From the NCBI RefSeq assembly GCF_014218355.1, contig NZ_AP023368.1, forward strand, positions 5,147,501 to 5,211,500: 64,000 nt of DNA. The letters are read 5' to 3'. Source of the stretch: Anaerocolumna chitinilytica (GTDB taxonomy: Bacteria > Bacillota > Clostridia > Lachnospirales > Lachnospiraceae). The notes under the pieces are model-generated. The model was not told the DNA's origin. It saw only the letters and a program-made list of their open reading frames with translations, and ran no database searches. This document shows, piece by piece, positions 17,299 through 27,330 of this stretch (positions are counted from its first letter, which is position 1; every line of letters starts with the position of its first letter). A program made the position numbers and the translations under genes.

Positions 17299-18318
17299 TT
17301 ATCTAATTTCATTCAAAATCATCTCTCTTAAATCTTCATTATTAGTTATTTTTAATTTATTAATGATATTTTGATTTGAAAATAAATTGGAAGGATCACA
17401 TCCTATACAAGTTTTAGTTGCAACTTTCGTGAAAGCAATACGTTTTTCAACATATTTAGGTTCATTCCAAATCTTATCTATTCCCTTCTCAATTATTTTT
17501 GATAATAACAAATCATTTTGTCGATGTATAAGACAATTGCAGGGAATAGCTGTGTTATTTATAGCATCAATATAAATAACACAGAGTGGGTAAAAGCATA
17601 TATTATCAAAATCATAATTAATTTTTTTACAGAAAATATTCGTACAATTAGTCCTTAATTTTATTTTTGTTTCAGCTAATCTTTTTTGTAAAGTATTTGC
17701 AATTCCTTCATATTCTATAATTTCTTTTGCTGATAATTCCAGATCTTTATTATCTTTAATTTGAATTAGTGACCATGAATTTACACCTAATTTTTTTAAC
17801 AATGGTATAAAATCCAATAAGCTTTTAAAAGTTTTATTTGATATAACTGTATTAATAGATATATCTATTTTATAAATACTGGCATTATTATATTGATTAA
17901 TCAAATTTAGCCCTAAAGTTGCATTTTCAAACATTTTATCTTTACCACGAAGTTCATTATGTATCTCTACATATGGAGAATCCAGTGAACAAATAATTTT
18001 ATCCAATCCTGCTTCTTCGTATTGTTTTGCTAATAAAGGCAAAGTTAACCCATTTGTAATTAAGCTTGTTTTCAAGCCCAATGATTTAATATATTTAATC
18101 ATTGGAATTATATCTTTATGAATTGTTGGTTCTCCCCCTGTTAATCTAATTTCCTTTACACCGATTTGTACTAAATCATTTACTATTTTTTTAAAGTTAT
18201 CAAAAGTAACTACATTCTTATTTTTACTTCTTGCAAATTTACACATCATACAACCAGCGTTACATGATTCCAATATTCTAATATAAGCTAAAACTGGTGA
18301 TTGAGCTAATTTATCCAT
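17299..18318 (-). CDS. Radical SAM enzyme with SPASM-like C-terminal cysteines
   Basis: 339 residues. The [4Fe-4S] site is CX3CX2C (C19, C23, C26) in ESCNAGCMMC, and the SAM site is GGEPT (61-65). C-terminal cysteines (CFYPLC, PCNC, CIGCD) suggest one or more auxiliary clusters as in SPASM/twitch proteins. In aminoglycoside pathways twitch and SPASM radical-SAM enzymes act as dehydrogenases (BtrN) or epimerases (NeoN); others modify peptides. No precursor peptide is seen here, so a small-molecule substrate is favoured, but this is inference. It follows the exporter gene by 27 bp and starts after AAAGGAGG. Confidence 0.88.
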   Translation of the reverse strand: MDKLAQSPVLAYIRILESCNAGCMMCKFARSKNKNVVTFDNFKKIVNDLVQIGVKEIRLTGGEPTIHKDIIPMIKYIKSLGLKTSLITNGLTLPLLAKQYEEAGLDKIICSLDSPYVEIHNELRGKDKMFENATLGLNLINQYNNASIYKIDISINTVISNKTFKSLLDFIPLLKKLGVNSWSLIQIKDNKDLELSAKEIIEYEGIANTLQKRLAETKIKLRTNCTNIFCKKINYDFDNICFYPLCVIYIDAINNTAIPCNCLIHRQNDLLLSKIIEKGIDKIWNEPKYVEKRIAFTKVATKTCIGCDPSNLFSNQNIINKLKITNNEDLREMILNEIR

Positions 18319-18345
18319 CCTTTGGTTTCCTCCTTTGAAATATGC

Positions 18346-20130
18346 TCACCTATTATACCAAGCAGCCTGTGATTTATACATTTCAGTATATAATCCATTA
18401 TTTGCCATAAGTTCTTCGTGAGTTCCATCCTCAATTATTCTTCCTTTATCTAATACAAGGATTCGATCAGCTATTTTAGCTGATCCAAGTCTATGAGTCA
18501 CTATAATTCCGGTTTTATTTTGCATAATATTTTTAAACTTTTTATACAAATCATTTTCAAGGATTGGATCAATTGCTGATGTTGGTTCATCCAAAACTAT
18601 TAATTCATATTTTCGGAAAAATCCTCTTGCTATAGCAAGTTTTTGCCATTGTCCACCACTTAACTCAATACCACCAAATTCATTACCAATAATTCTATCT
18701 TGGTTTTCTATAATAAATTCTTCCTCAAATTGTGAATTTATGATTGCTTCATTGAACTTTTTATCATCGTCTATATTTTTACAATCACTAATAGCAACAT
18801 TTTCTTTTAAAGTTAACTTATACTTTCCAAAATCCTGAAATACTGCTGATATGTTACTATAAACATTACGTTTATTAACGCCATTTATTGGAATACCATC
18901 ATATAAGACTTCGCCCGATCCTCTATAAAGTCCACATATTAATTTAACTAATGTTGTTTTACCAGCTCCATTTACTCCAACAATAGCTATTTTTTCTCCT
19001 CTTTTAATCTTTAAGTTTATATTGTTAATAACAGGAATGTTACTTGATGGGTATGAATAAGACACATTTTTTAATTCAATTTCTTTATTTAGCGTAATTT
19101 TATTATCATTACCTATTTTATTATCAATATTATCAATGAACTCAAAATAATTTCTTGATTGAGGTGCACTTTTTATTGCATTTCCTATAATATAAAATGT
19201 ACCATAAATATAGAAGTATAGATCATCAATAGCTACTAAAACAGATGCAAAAGCACCAACTGATATTTGTTGAGTAAATAAATAGTATGCTGCTAAAATG
19301 AAACAACTACCAATACTAAAAAATGAAAATATAGCTAACGTAACATCGATATTAAAAATTCTTTTTGAAGTCTTTTTTTCATTTTTATTTAGTTCAATGA
19401 TACTTTCTTTAAAAAGGTTAGCAAAATATCCTAGAGCACCTAATATTCTTGTTTCTTTTAAATATTCTTTTCCATTCATGCATGAACTAAAATACTTCAT
19501 TTTACGTAAATTAATAATATTGGCATTTTGAAGTTTATAATAATGTTTTCCTTTTAATATAAAAGACAGAATTATTGGAATACATATTAATGCAACTATT
19601 ATTAATAATTGCGGATTTAATACAAGCAAATAACTGAAATACCCTGCTAATGTAAAAATTTGGTATATTATTCCACTCATTATATAAAATTGTGTTTTTG
19701 TTGTTGTATCAATAGCATTTCTTGCTTTTAATATGTTTTTATACAATTCTACGTCTTCAAATTTATCCAATGCAATATTAGCTAGTTTACTATTCAGATT
19801 TTTAGTCATAGCTGCTTCACAATCAACATAAGCATATGAAACTAATAGATCATCAAATCCATCTAAGTAGTGAATTACTATTTTTAGCAAAATATAAGTA
19901 ATTACAAAGATTATAAATATGTGAATTGAAATATTATTTAACGAATATTGATAAGCTTGCTCAAAAATATTTTGTTGGATAATGAGTAAAAAAGGTTGAA
20001 TTAAACCTGCTATTATATTCATTAATAGAAATATGCAAAAATATCTTGGGTTTACCTTAACGAAAATACCTATAGTTTTGATAAGAATGTTAAAAAAATT
20101 ATATTGCTTTTTCTTTTTAGTAATACTCAT
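18346..20130 (-). CDS. Half-size ABC exporter (membrane domain fused to ATPase), subunit 2
   Basis: 594 residues: six membrane segments in about residues 15-310, then an ATPase with Walker A GVNGAGKTT, signature LSGGQWQK, Walker B LIVLDEPTSAIDP and the H-loop THRLGS. The SGGQWQK form of the signature is typical of lantibiotic and other natural-product exporters. Its start overlaps the last 14 bp of the preceding ABC gene, so the pair is translationally coupled and probably a heterodimer. Product export or self-protection is the likely job. Confidence 0.9.
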   Translation of the reverse strand: MSITKKKKQYNFFNILIKTIGIFVKVNPRYFCIFLLMNIIAGLIQPFLLIIQQNIFEQAYQYSLNNISIHIFIIFVITYILLKIVIHYLDGFDDLLVSYAYVDCEAAMTKNLNSKLANIALDKFEDVELYKNILKARNAIDTTTKTQFYIMSGIIYQIFTLAGYFSYLLVLNPQLLIIVALICIPIILSFILKGKHYYKLQNANIINLRKMKYFSSCMNGKEYLKETRILGALGYFANLFKESIIELNKNEKKTSKRIFNIDVTLAIFSFFSIGSCFILAAYYLFTQQISVGAFASVLVAIDDLYFYIYGTFYIIGNAIKSAPQSRNYFEFIDNIDNKIGNDNKITLNKEIELKNVSYSYPSSNIPVINNINLKIKRGEKIAIVGVNGAGKTTLVKLICGLYRGSGEVLYDGIPINGVNKRNVYSNISAVFQDFGKYKLTLKENVAISDCKNIDDDKKFNEAIINSQFEEEFIIENQDRIIGNEFGGIELSGGQWQKLAIARGFFRKYELIVLDEPTSAIDPILENDLYKKFKNIMQNKTGIIVTHRLGSAKIADRILVLDKGRIIEDGTHEELMANNGLYTEMYKSQAAWYNR

Positions 20131-21928
20131 TCATATTATACTCCTCGCTATACCATTTTTTCTGAGTCTCAAACATTTTCGAATAAAGTCTATCCATTTT
20201 TATTAATTCTTCATGATTCCCCATTTCTTCAACGGTACAATTATTAATTACAACAATTTTATCTGCTAATGATGTCGAAGCTAATCTATGGGTTATAAAT
20301 ATCGTAGTTTGCTTTTTGGATAATGCTGCGTATTCTCTATATAATTTACTTTCAGAGATTGGATCTAATGATGCTGTTGGTTCGTCTAATATTTTTACAG
20401 GTGCGGATGACATAAAAGACCTAGAATATGCTATTTTTTGCCATTGCCCACCGCTTATATCAATACCGCCTTCATATATCTTACCTAAAACAGTATCAAA
20501 CTTGTTATCTAATTTGGATACGAATTCATTACTTCCACCCATATTGGAGGCTTCAAAAATTTTAATATCATTATTAAATTTATTCATATTCCCTATTGCA
20601 ATGTTATCTCGTATAGATACGTAATATTTTGCAAAATCTTGAAACACTACTGAAAAAAAACCATTAATTTCACTTTGTTTCATTTTATTTATTGATATAT
20701 TATTAATTAATACATCTCCAGCATCAACTTTATACAAGCCCAATAATATTTTTATTAATGTTGATTTTCCAGCACCATTATATCCTACTATTGCATAATG
20801 TAATCCAGAATGTATTGTTAAATTGAAATCTTTTAAAATATATTCTTCACTTCCAGGATATTTAAAATATACATTTTTAAATTCAATAGTTTCAAATGAC
20901 CTAGGTTCTATTTTATTTTCAAATACATCTGGTGTTTCTTCCATTTGATAAAAACTATTTATCTCGGAAAAAAATAATTTATCTTTAGTTAACTGCTTAA
21001 TAGTACCTATTATATCTTTACTAATATAGTTATTCATATATAATAAGGTAGCGGAAGCTGATATATAAAAGCCAATTGTTATAACCTTTTGTTTAAGTGG
21101 TATTAAAAGTAAAAAGAATACTAAACCAATAAATATATTAGATGCTACACCACTAGTAGTAATAATTGTTTGTACTTTTAATTGAGTATCCAAAAGTTTC
21201 TTCTTATAAAATCTCAAATTATATTCCCACTGTTTATTTATATAATCAACAAATCCAAAAAGTTCCCTTTCATGAGCATTTTCACGTTCTAATGGAATGC
21301 CTGCTAAGTAATCACAATAACGTTTTATCTCAGAAATATCTTTTGTTGAACTATATTCTTTTTTTCCACCATTATAAGCCAGATAATATGACGGTAAAGC
21401 TACTAATAATAAACAAATACATATCCACCAGTCTACCATACTAATAATTATAATCGTACCTGTAATACTGACAAAACCAGCTACAAGAGTAAAAATACTC
21501 TGGTAATATTCTAAAATCCTTTTTTCAGGTTCATTTAATACTCTATCAATAAGATTACTTGCTTTACTATTTTCTATGTATTCATATTTAATTCTTGACT
21601 TTTTGGAATTCATATCAAATGTTAGATTTTCACGTAATTTTCTTTCTATTTTATTATTTAGCAATTCTTTTATTGGTGTATTTATAAAATAATAGAAGTA
21701 AATACATAAAATAGGAATTATATATGATACCATTTGTTTAAACCCTGAATTGGTATTATATGAATTAATAGCACCATCAATGAAATTTTGCTTAAATAAT
21801 AGGCTCAGTGGATTAATGAATCCACTTAATATTATTATTAACCCCCATAATACAAAATCAAAAAAATTTAGCTTACATTTATAGGCAAGTAAAGTAAACA
21901 AATTATACTTAAGTGGTGCCTTTTTCAT
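20117..21928 (-). CDS. Half-size ABC exporter, subunit 1
   Basis: 603 residues, with the same architecture as its partner: six membrane segments, then Walker A GYNGAGKST, signature ISGGQWQK, Walker B VKILDEPTASLDP and THRLAS. The start at 21928 follows CGAGGA; the sequence TATTATACGAGG just upstream also occurs before the Gfo/Idh gene. It is the first gene downstream of an IS110 insertion that separates it from the PHP gene. Together the two halves would export the cluster's product. Confidence 0.9.
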   Translation of the reverse strand: MKKAPLKYNLFTLLAYKCKLNFFDFVLWGLIIILSGFINPLSLLFKQNFIDGAINSYNTNSGFKQMVSYIIPILCIYFYYFINTPIKELLNNKIERKLRENLTFDMNSKKSRIKYEYIENSKASNLIDRVLNEPEKRILEYYQSIFTLVAGFVSITGTIIIISMVDWWICICLLLVALPSYYLAYNGGKKEYSSTKDISEIKRYCDYLAGIPLERENAHERELFGFVDYINKQWEYNLRFYKKKLLDTQLKVQTIITTSGVASNIFIGLVFFLLLIPLKQKVITIGFYISASATLLYMNNYISKDIIGTIKQLTKDKLFFSEINSFYQMEETPDVFENKIEPRSFETIEFKNVYFKYPGSEEYILKDFNLTIHSGLHYAIVGYNGAGKSTLIKILLGLYKVDAGDVLINNISINKMKQSEINGFFSVVFQDFAKYYVSIRDNIAIGNMNKFNNDIKIFEASNMGGSNEFVSKLDNKFDTVLGKIYEGGIDISGGQWQKIAYSRSFMSSAPVKILDEPTASLDPISESKLYREYAALSKKQTTIFITHRLASTSLADKIVVINNCTVEEMGNHEELIKMDRLYSKMFETQKKWYSEEYNMNEYY

Positions 21929-21948
21929 ATTGATTTTCCTCGTATAAT

Positions 21949-21982
21949 AAGTTTCGTAGCTAGCAGCTAGCCCATGAAACTT
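21949..21982. repeat. Hairpin at the IS110/ABC gene boundary
   Basis: AAGTTTC and GAAACTT enclose a second short stem CTAG/CTAG, with a T run on the plus-strand side. It lies 20 bp upstream of the ABC start. It may belong to the end of the inserted IS110 element. Confidence 0.45.
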
Positions 21983-22198
21983 ATTTTTGCTCAGTTAATA
22001 GTTACTTTTAATAGGAGTATCCTAATGCTAAAATACCCTTAATAGGTAATTAGCAAAGGTTAGTTCTTATTTTCCATGCAAAGCATTATACTATTGCCTC
22101 TGGATGAATGCTAATTATGCGAGGTTTCATTCAGTACTTTTGATTAGTATATCCCTATTCTAATTTCCTCATTTTCTTATTCCAAAGGCGGTAATATC

Positions 22199-23389
22199 GT
22201 GAAGAAATCAGATTACTTATCTACTTTATTTATGGGTATCGATGTATCTGCTCGTGAAAATGTTGTCTGTGTTTTACTTTGAACAGAAGAAGCATCATTA
22301 ATTTGCCGTTCCAAATGCCCAGTCCGGCGTGGAGGAGATTGCCGACAAACTTTTCAATCTTCTGTCTGACAACATTTTTAACCGTGTTATAATTGCCATT
22401 GAATCTACTTCCTTTTATGGTATATATATATTGCTAACTTTCTTCCAGTGTTTTTTGGGCTGCATACATTACTTATGTTTATTGCCTAAATCTAAAGAGA
22501 GTTGACAACTACAGAAAATCTTTCATTGGCTTGGGAAAGAAAGATCCCATTGATGCTTTTGTAATTGCTGACTTTACTCGTGTAAGGTGCATTACGCACG
22601 AACCATGGCGCGGCTCACAGTATCTGGCCTTGCAAAGACTTAAAAAAGACATCGTCTGAATCTGGTGGAGTGTCTGGCTCGTGAAAGACTTATATGCTCT
22701 CCACTGTATTTCTTAAGTTCAGCGAGTTTGTAATGCTTAGAAAGGCTGACTATCCATGATTTTATATGCAATAAAGGTAAAATCGTTTTTCATACCGAGA
22801 AGAAGTCATTTCTTTTCTTCAGGCAGCTGCCTGCAATTCTTACCCATTAGAGAAATGCCTGTATTAATCATAAACCATTGCAGGAGCATCTCTTTTTTAA
22901 CTGTTTAAAAGCTTTTGAGCAGGAAATCCAATCCATTGATAGAGCAATCGAAAAAAACAGTAAATGGATTAAATATTTGCGAATACCCGTGCTTATTGTC
23001 CACTCCTGGAATCGGTCCTGTATATGCTACGAGTATTCTGTTTGAGATTGGAAGCATTAAAGCTTTTCCTAATCATGATGCTCTTACTAAATATGCAGGC
23101 ATTGTCTGGATAGAAAACCAGTCAGGTATTTTGAATCCGAAGATACAAGGATGAGTAAAGCACGCAATAAATTTTTCCGTTACTATCTGGTTGAAGCAAC
23201 AGGAAATGTAATAATCATCTTCTTGCATACAAAGCTTTCTACCAGAAGAAATATGATGAAGTAAAAATCTCATCAGCATAAAAGAGCACTCGTACTTACA
23301 TCATGGAAATTTATCCGTTTGGTTTTTGGATTGTTAGCTAAAACCAACTTTTTGTTTCACGGGGAGTAGAAAGTACTCCTGCTTTATAA
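22199..23389 (+). pseudogene. Second IS110-family transposase, multiply frameshifted
   Basis: Plus strand from a GTG start after AAGGCGG: MKKSDYLSTLFMGIDVSA is the first DEDD motif. Later pieces include KKDPIDAFVIADFTR, then STPGIGPVYATSI and FEIGSIKAFPNHDALTKYAGI, the IS110 C-terminal (transposase_20) region. The tail MSKARNKFFRYYLVEA runs to a stop at 23387-23389. Numerous frame breaks. It interrupts the cluster between the PHP gene and the exporters, opposite to the cluster's direction. Confidence 0.87.
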
Positions 23390-23538
23390 GCTCATTTTAA
23401 CATTTACTTTTTTACTAAAATATAAAGGTTTATTAAGTGAACTCTTCTTTCAACAATTCCATGAAAATCTTTTAAATTACTATCTTGACATTTCATCAGA
23501 TTGCTGACTTTCATAACTTAGATTATAAATATAGCATG

Positions 23539-24354
23539 TTATATATAATTACATATACATAAAGAATTCTTATTAATATCTTCAGATAAATTTTGAGCAA
23601 TTTGAGTATACTCATTTTTTCTTCCATGAAAATCACTACCTTGAGTTATAAATAACTTATTAGTTTGTGCTATATCTATTAATATATTTTTGAATTGTTC
23701 TGAATGACTTGGATGATAGCACTCTATGCCTTTGATGCCAGCTGCAATTAACAGTTCTAATATTTTTATTTTTTCTATTTCAGTTTTATCTGCTCTACCG
23801 AGATGAGCTATGATTGGATATCCTGAAGCATTTCTAATAATATTTAAAGCCTCATACGTACTAATAAATGGTTTTATATGAAAACAATAATAATTTTCAT
23901 AATAGAAATTATAAAATGTTTGATTAGAATTTGGATATTTATGTTTTATTAGTGCTTCCATGTTGTCATATGACATATTTTTGCTTATTTCTTGTATTTC
24001 TAATGGAATATTTAATATCTGCAATTTTTTATATATACTGCATACTCCTTGTATTTTTTTTTCTTTCACAATATTTAAGTATTGTCTAAAATCCTTATTT
24101 TTAACGTCAATACCATAGCCCAAAATATGCAATTCTAAATCATTTTCCCATAATGTACTTATCTCAATACCTGGAATCAATCTAAAAGAGCCATCAATGA
24201 TATCCTTTACTTGCAGATATCCATCAACTGAATCATGATCAGTAATTGAGGCTATCTTTATATCATTCTCTTTCATTAAATTTACAATCTCATTAGGTTT
24301 AAGAAAACCATCTGAAATATCTGTATGTATATGCAAATCTATACATTCTTTCAT
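23539..24354 (-). CDS. PHP-domain phosphoesterase
   Basis: 271 residues from the ATG at 24354, placing the metal-binding DLHIHTD near the start as in other PHP proteins; an in-frame ATG at 24390 overlaps the upstream gene. Motifs in order: DLHIHTDISDG, ITDHDSVDGY, a PGIEIS strand, IIAHLGR and GSDFHGR. These supply the His/Asp set for a trinuclear metal site. Known relatives remove phosphates from nucleotides or small molecules. In this cluster it may dephosphorylate a biosynthetic intermediate made by the kinase or the nucleotidyltransferase-fold protein. Confidence 0.82.
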   Translation of the reverse strand: MKECIDLHIHTDISDGFLKPNEIVNLMKENDIKIASITDHDSVDGYLQVKDIIDGSFRLIPGIEISTLWENDLELHILGYGIDVKNKDFRQYLNIVKEKKIQGVCSIYKKLQILNIPLEIQEISKNMSYDNMEALIKHKYPNSNQTFYNFYYENYYCFHIKPFISTYEALNIIRNASGYPIIAHLGRADKTEIEKIKILELLIAAGIKGIECYHPSHSEQFKNILIDIAQTNKLFITQGSDFHGRKNEYTQIAQNLSEDINKNSLCICNYI

Positions 24355-24376
24355 AAGATCACCCAATTCTTGGATA

Positions 24377-25495
24377 TTAATTATTTTCATTAATTATATT
24401 ACAAATATTTTCTATCCCATCAGTTCCAATCATATTTATAAATTTTTTTTCAAATTCTAGTATTAATTCTCTATTTTCTTTTCTCTTGATTTGTATGAAA
24501 AGTTTATCGCATAACATATAAATACTTTGCTTATTTTGAAAAAATTCCTTTAATTTTTTTGAAATATAGTTAACTGCATCTTCTTCTGTAATATTATTTG
24601 CAATATAAAAATCCTCTATAATATAAGGCAAGTTTAGGAGTTCAAATGGATAGCCAGAATTCTCAAGACCCTTTAAAATTAAATATTGACTATAATTTTG
24701 AGGAGGCAAAAATATTGTTGGAATTCCCAATGTATATGCTTCGAGTAGAGTAGTCAAACCTGGTGTAGTTATTAAGATATCACACTCACAAATTGATTTA
24801 AGAAACTCTTTATGACTTTTAGAATGAAATTTCCACGCTTCGTTTTTTATATTTTCTGATAACTTATTTGATATCCTTTCACTACAGATAACATCTACTA
24901 ATTCGTAATCCTCCCATAATGGTTTATACGAATATAAGAACTCTGTCATTTTAAATGGATATGTGATATTTTCTATGGGTGTATAAATATTTTCTACTCC
25001 ACCATAGTGGATGACTACTTTTGATGAAAATTGTTTTTTTAGGTCAAGTGTATTAACAATGCTACCTACAAAATATGGATTTTTTATGTTGAATTTAGAT
25101 AATCTTTCTTTTGCATTAAAAGTATTTTGAATAAAATAATTATCAACATCTATTAATTCCTTATTTACATCAAAATAAGAATCATCCCACATCCAAAATA
25201 AAGAATCAACATAACCGATTTTTTTACCTTGAACTACTTTAACAAAATCTGGATTCATTGAAGTTAAAATATAATCAAAATTATCTGCTAGATTTTTCAG
25301 ATGATTTCTATCCTCTTCTTCTCTAACATCAATATAAACAACTTCACATATTTCTTCTCTTTTTATATACTCATATGCAATACCACAGCCACAAAAAACA
25401 CATTTATTTCCTTCTTCAATTAACTTTAGAGCAATACTAAAAATTTTTGATACTGGCCCATATCCAAATGGTACTGCATTTAAAAGAATTTTCAT
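24377..25495 (-). CDS. GT-B-fold glycosyltransferase
   Basis: 372 residues. The N-terminal strand-glycine loop is NAVPFGYGPVSK (acceptor domain). The C-terminal sugar-nucleotide domain contains ITTPGLTTLLEAYTLGIPTIFLPP, the nucleotide-binding signature of GT1/GT28-like transferases. No membrane segment. It would transfer a sugar from a nucleotide-sugar onto the cluster's scaffold. The start follows TAGGAGGG. It overlaps the upstream end of the PHP reading frame by a few codons, so it is co-translated. The donor sugar is unknown; UDP-uronate from the Ugd homologue is one possibility. Confidence 0.78.
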   Translation of the reverse strand: MKILLNAVPFGYGPVSKIFSIALKLIEEGNKCVFCGCGIAYEYIKREEICEVVYIDVREEEDRNHLKNLADNFDYILTSMNPDFVKVVQGKKIGYVDSLFWMWDDSYFDVNKELIDVDNYFIQNTFNAKERLSKFNIKNPYFVGSIVNTLDLKKQFSSKVVIHYGGVENIYTPIENITYPFKMTEFLYSYKPLWEDYELVDVICSERISNKLSENIKNEAWKFHSKSHKEFLKSICECDILITTPGLTTLLEAYTLGIPTIFLPPQNYSQYLILKGLENSGYPFELLNLPYIIEDFYIANNITEEDAVNYISKKLKEFFQNKQSIYMLCDKLFIQIKRKENRELILEFEKKFINMIGTDGIENICNIINENN

Positions 25496-25518
25496 TTAGC
25501 CCTCCTAGAAATAGATTT

Positions 25519-25977
25519 TCAAGTTAATAAACCTCTTTCAAATTGTTTTATTTCGTCCAACATAATATTAGGTACGTTTTCCATTTTTTTTCGATCATAT
25601 GTTACATATTTAATTTTTGTAATTTTATGTAATCCTTGTATCATAGGTGAATAGTCAAACTCCTTATTAATAAAAAGTATAATTGGTTTATTATTGGAAG
25701 CTGCCCAGCCTAATTCAACATGTACGCCTCCAGACTTTTCTGGAAATGCAACTACCAGATCTGTATTGCACATTTCTTTATAATCAAGTGATGTAGCTGT
25801 ATCCGCATTCATTAGATTCTCACCATAAGCTTCACGATTATGTGCAGAAAACACACAATATTTGTTATCTCCAAGAATCTTTATACAATTCATAAGAAAT
25901 TCTTTTTCGTTTTTATTTACTAATCCTGACTCGATATTAATTAATTCAGTAAATGGGTATGCCAAGAAAATTTTCAT
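25519..25977 (-). CDS. Nucleoside 2-deoxyribosyltransferase-like N-glycosidase
   Basis: 152 residues from the ATG of MKIFLAYPF; a TTG-started extension to 26025 is possible and contains the only ribosome-like GAGGAG. IFLAYPF is the family's first strand. CNTDLVVAFPEKSGGVHVELGWA carries the acidic strand and the catalytic Glu (in VELGWA) of the 2-deoxyribosyltransferase/DNPH1 fold. Relatives in nucleoside-antibiotic clusters (MilB, BlsM) hydrolyse CMP derivatives to free the base. In this cluster it could release a base or ribose-5-phosphate, or form an N-glycoside. Confidence 0.72.
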   Translation of the reverse strand: MKIFLAYPFTELINIESGLVNKNEKEFLMNCIKILGDNKYCVFSAHNREAYGENLMNADTATSLDYKEMCNTDLVVAFPEKSGGVHVELGWAASNNKPIILFINKEFDYSPMIQGLHKITKIKYVTYDRKKMENVPNIMLDEIKQFERGLLT

Positions 25978-26101
25978 ATTATATACATATGTATTAACAA
26001 AAGTTAACCATACTTCTCCTCTCAATAAATTATCATTCTTTCAAAAACACTCTTTCGCTATTTTGCATCTATACTGTAATCGGTTAATAAAATCAAAAGT
26101 A

Positions 26102-27328
26102 CTAATTCTCATACTTTGATTTTAATGTTGTAATATTTTTCTTAATATCACGCAAAGCTTCTGCAAATTTATCCATCCACTCTTCCGGACCTAAGAAAAA
26201 CTTATGACCTAATACAACCGATTTAGTAGATAATAATTCTGCCTCTGGGCATCCATCATTTTTGTACTCACAAGGATTATTTAATAATGTAGGTCTCATG
26301 TATACGGGTTCCGTATGACCTTCCCATAGATGTATACCTTCAGCATTAATTATATCAAAGAAATTTTCTCTTGAGAGTCCACACATATTCTTATCATTAT
26401 AAATGAATGGATAATAGAAAAAACCAAGTTTATTACACTGTTCTGGCAATTTCATAGGTATAATAGCACCATCTTCATCTAATAAACTAAGAAGTTTTTT
26501 TACATTTTCTTCTCTGTGCTTAAGTTGTTCTTCAAGTCGATCAAACTGTGCTAATAAAATACTTCCTTGCCACTCAGATAACCTCATATTTAAACTCATT
26601 TGGAGTTTTTTTATATTTGGTGCTCCAACAACACTTTCAAAATTATGAAATGCAAATAATTCTCCTGCTATATCATCATTTTGAGCGATAACCGCTCCAC
26701 CTTCACCAGCAGTCAAAATCTTACCTTGTTGAAAACTGAAGCAACCTACATCTCCTAATGTTCCTACATGATTTCCTCTCCACATAGTTCCTACTGCTTG
26801 TGCACAATCTTCAATAAGAAATAAATTATGCTTTTTACATACTTCATTAATCCCATCCATGTCTGCTGGAAAACCAGCTAAATGTACTACAACCACACCC
26901 TTGGTTCTACTAGTTACTCTCGCTTCACAGCATTTTGGGTCCATATTAATATAATTAGGGCTGACATCCACAAAAACAGGAACTGCACCTAATGTCGCAA
27001 TTGGAGTAACTGTTCCTATAAATGTTGCTGATGATACTAAAATTTCATCCCCTGGTCTTACCCCTAACGCTTTCATCGCTAATAATAAAGCTAATGTTCC
27101 ATTAGATACTGTAATTACATTATGTCCACCAGTAAAATTAGCAAATTTTCGTTCGAATCTTCCAGTTGTACTATCATTCCAATTATCATAACCCAAACGG
27201 CACCAAGTTCCAGAGTTCAATGTCTGATTTAAGTTACTTAAATCAGACTGATTCCACACCGGCCACATAGAATTAATTTCTTTTTTGTTCAGTTTTGGTT
27301 CTCCTCCAAGTACTGCTAGTTTACTCAT
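26102..27328 (-). CDS. DegT/DnrJ/EryC1/StrS aminotransferase (first of two)
   Basis: 408-residue PLP-dependent sugar or cyclitol aminotransferase. Seen: SNGTLALLLA near residue 75 (phosphate contact), LIEDCAQA with the PLP-binding Asp174, and Schiff-base lysine K203 in FSFQQGKILTAGEGG. This QxGK form resembles the AHBA-synthase and inosose-aminotransferase branch more than the 4-aminosugar branch. Usual length. It lies 3 bp from the GT2 gene upstream. With the Gfo/Idh enzyme it could convert a keto-cyclitol or keto-sugar to the amine using glutamine or glutamate. Confidence 0.9.
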   Translation of the reverse strand: MSKLAVLGGEPKLNKKEINSMWPVWNQSDLSNLNQTLNSGTWCRLGYDNWNDSTTGRFERKFANFTGGHNVITVSNGTLALLLAMKALGVRPGDEILVSSATFIGTVTPIATLGAVPVFVDVSPNYINMDPKCCEARVTSRTKGVVVVHLAGFPADMDGINEVCKKHNLFLIEDCAQAVGTMWRGNHVGTLGDVGCFSFQQGKILTAGEGGAVIAQNDDIAGELFAFHNFESVVGAPNIKKLQMSLNMRLSEWQGSILLAQFDRLEEQLKHREENVKKLLSLLDEDGAIIPMKLPEQCNKLGFFYYPFIYNDKNMCGLSRENFFDIINAEGIHLWEGHTEPVYMRPTLLNNPCEYKNDGCPEAELLSTKSVVLGHKFFLGPEEWMDKFAEALRDIKKNITTLKSKYEN

Positions 27329-27330
27329 AT

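Noticed and set aside
16243..21928. Lanthipeptide or other RiPP locus, from radical SAM plus SGGQWQK exporters
   Set aside because: No precursor peptide, lanthionine synthetase, RRE domain or leader peptidase could be found; the sugar and amine enzymes dominate the cluster.
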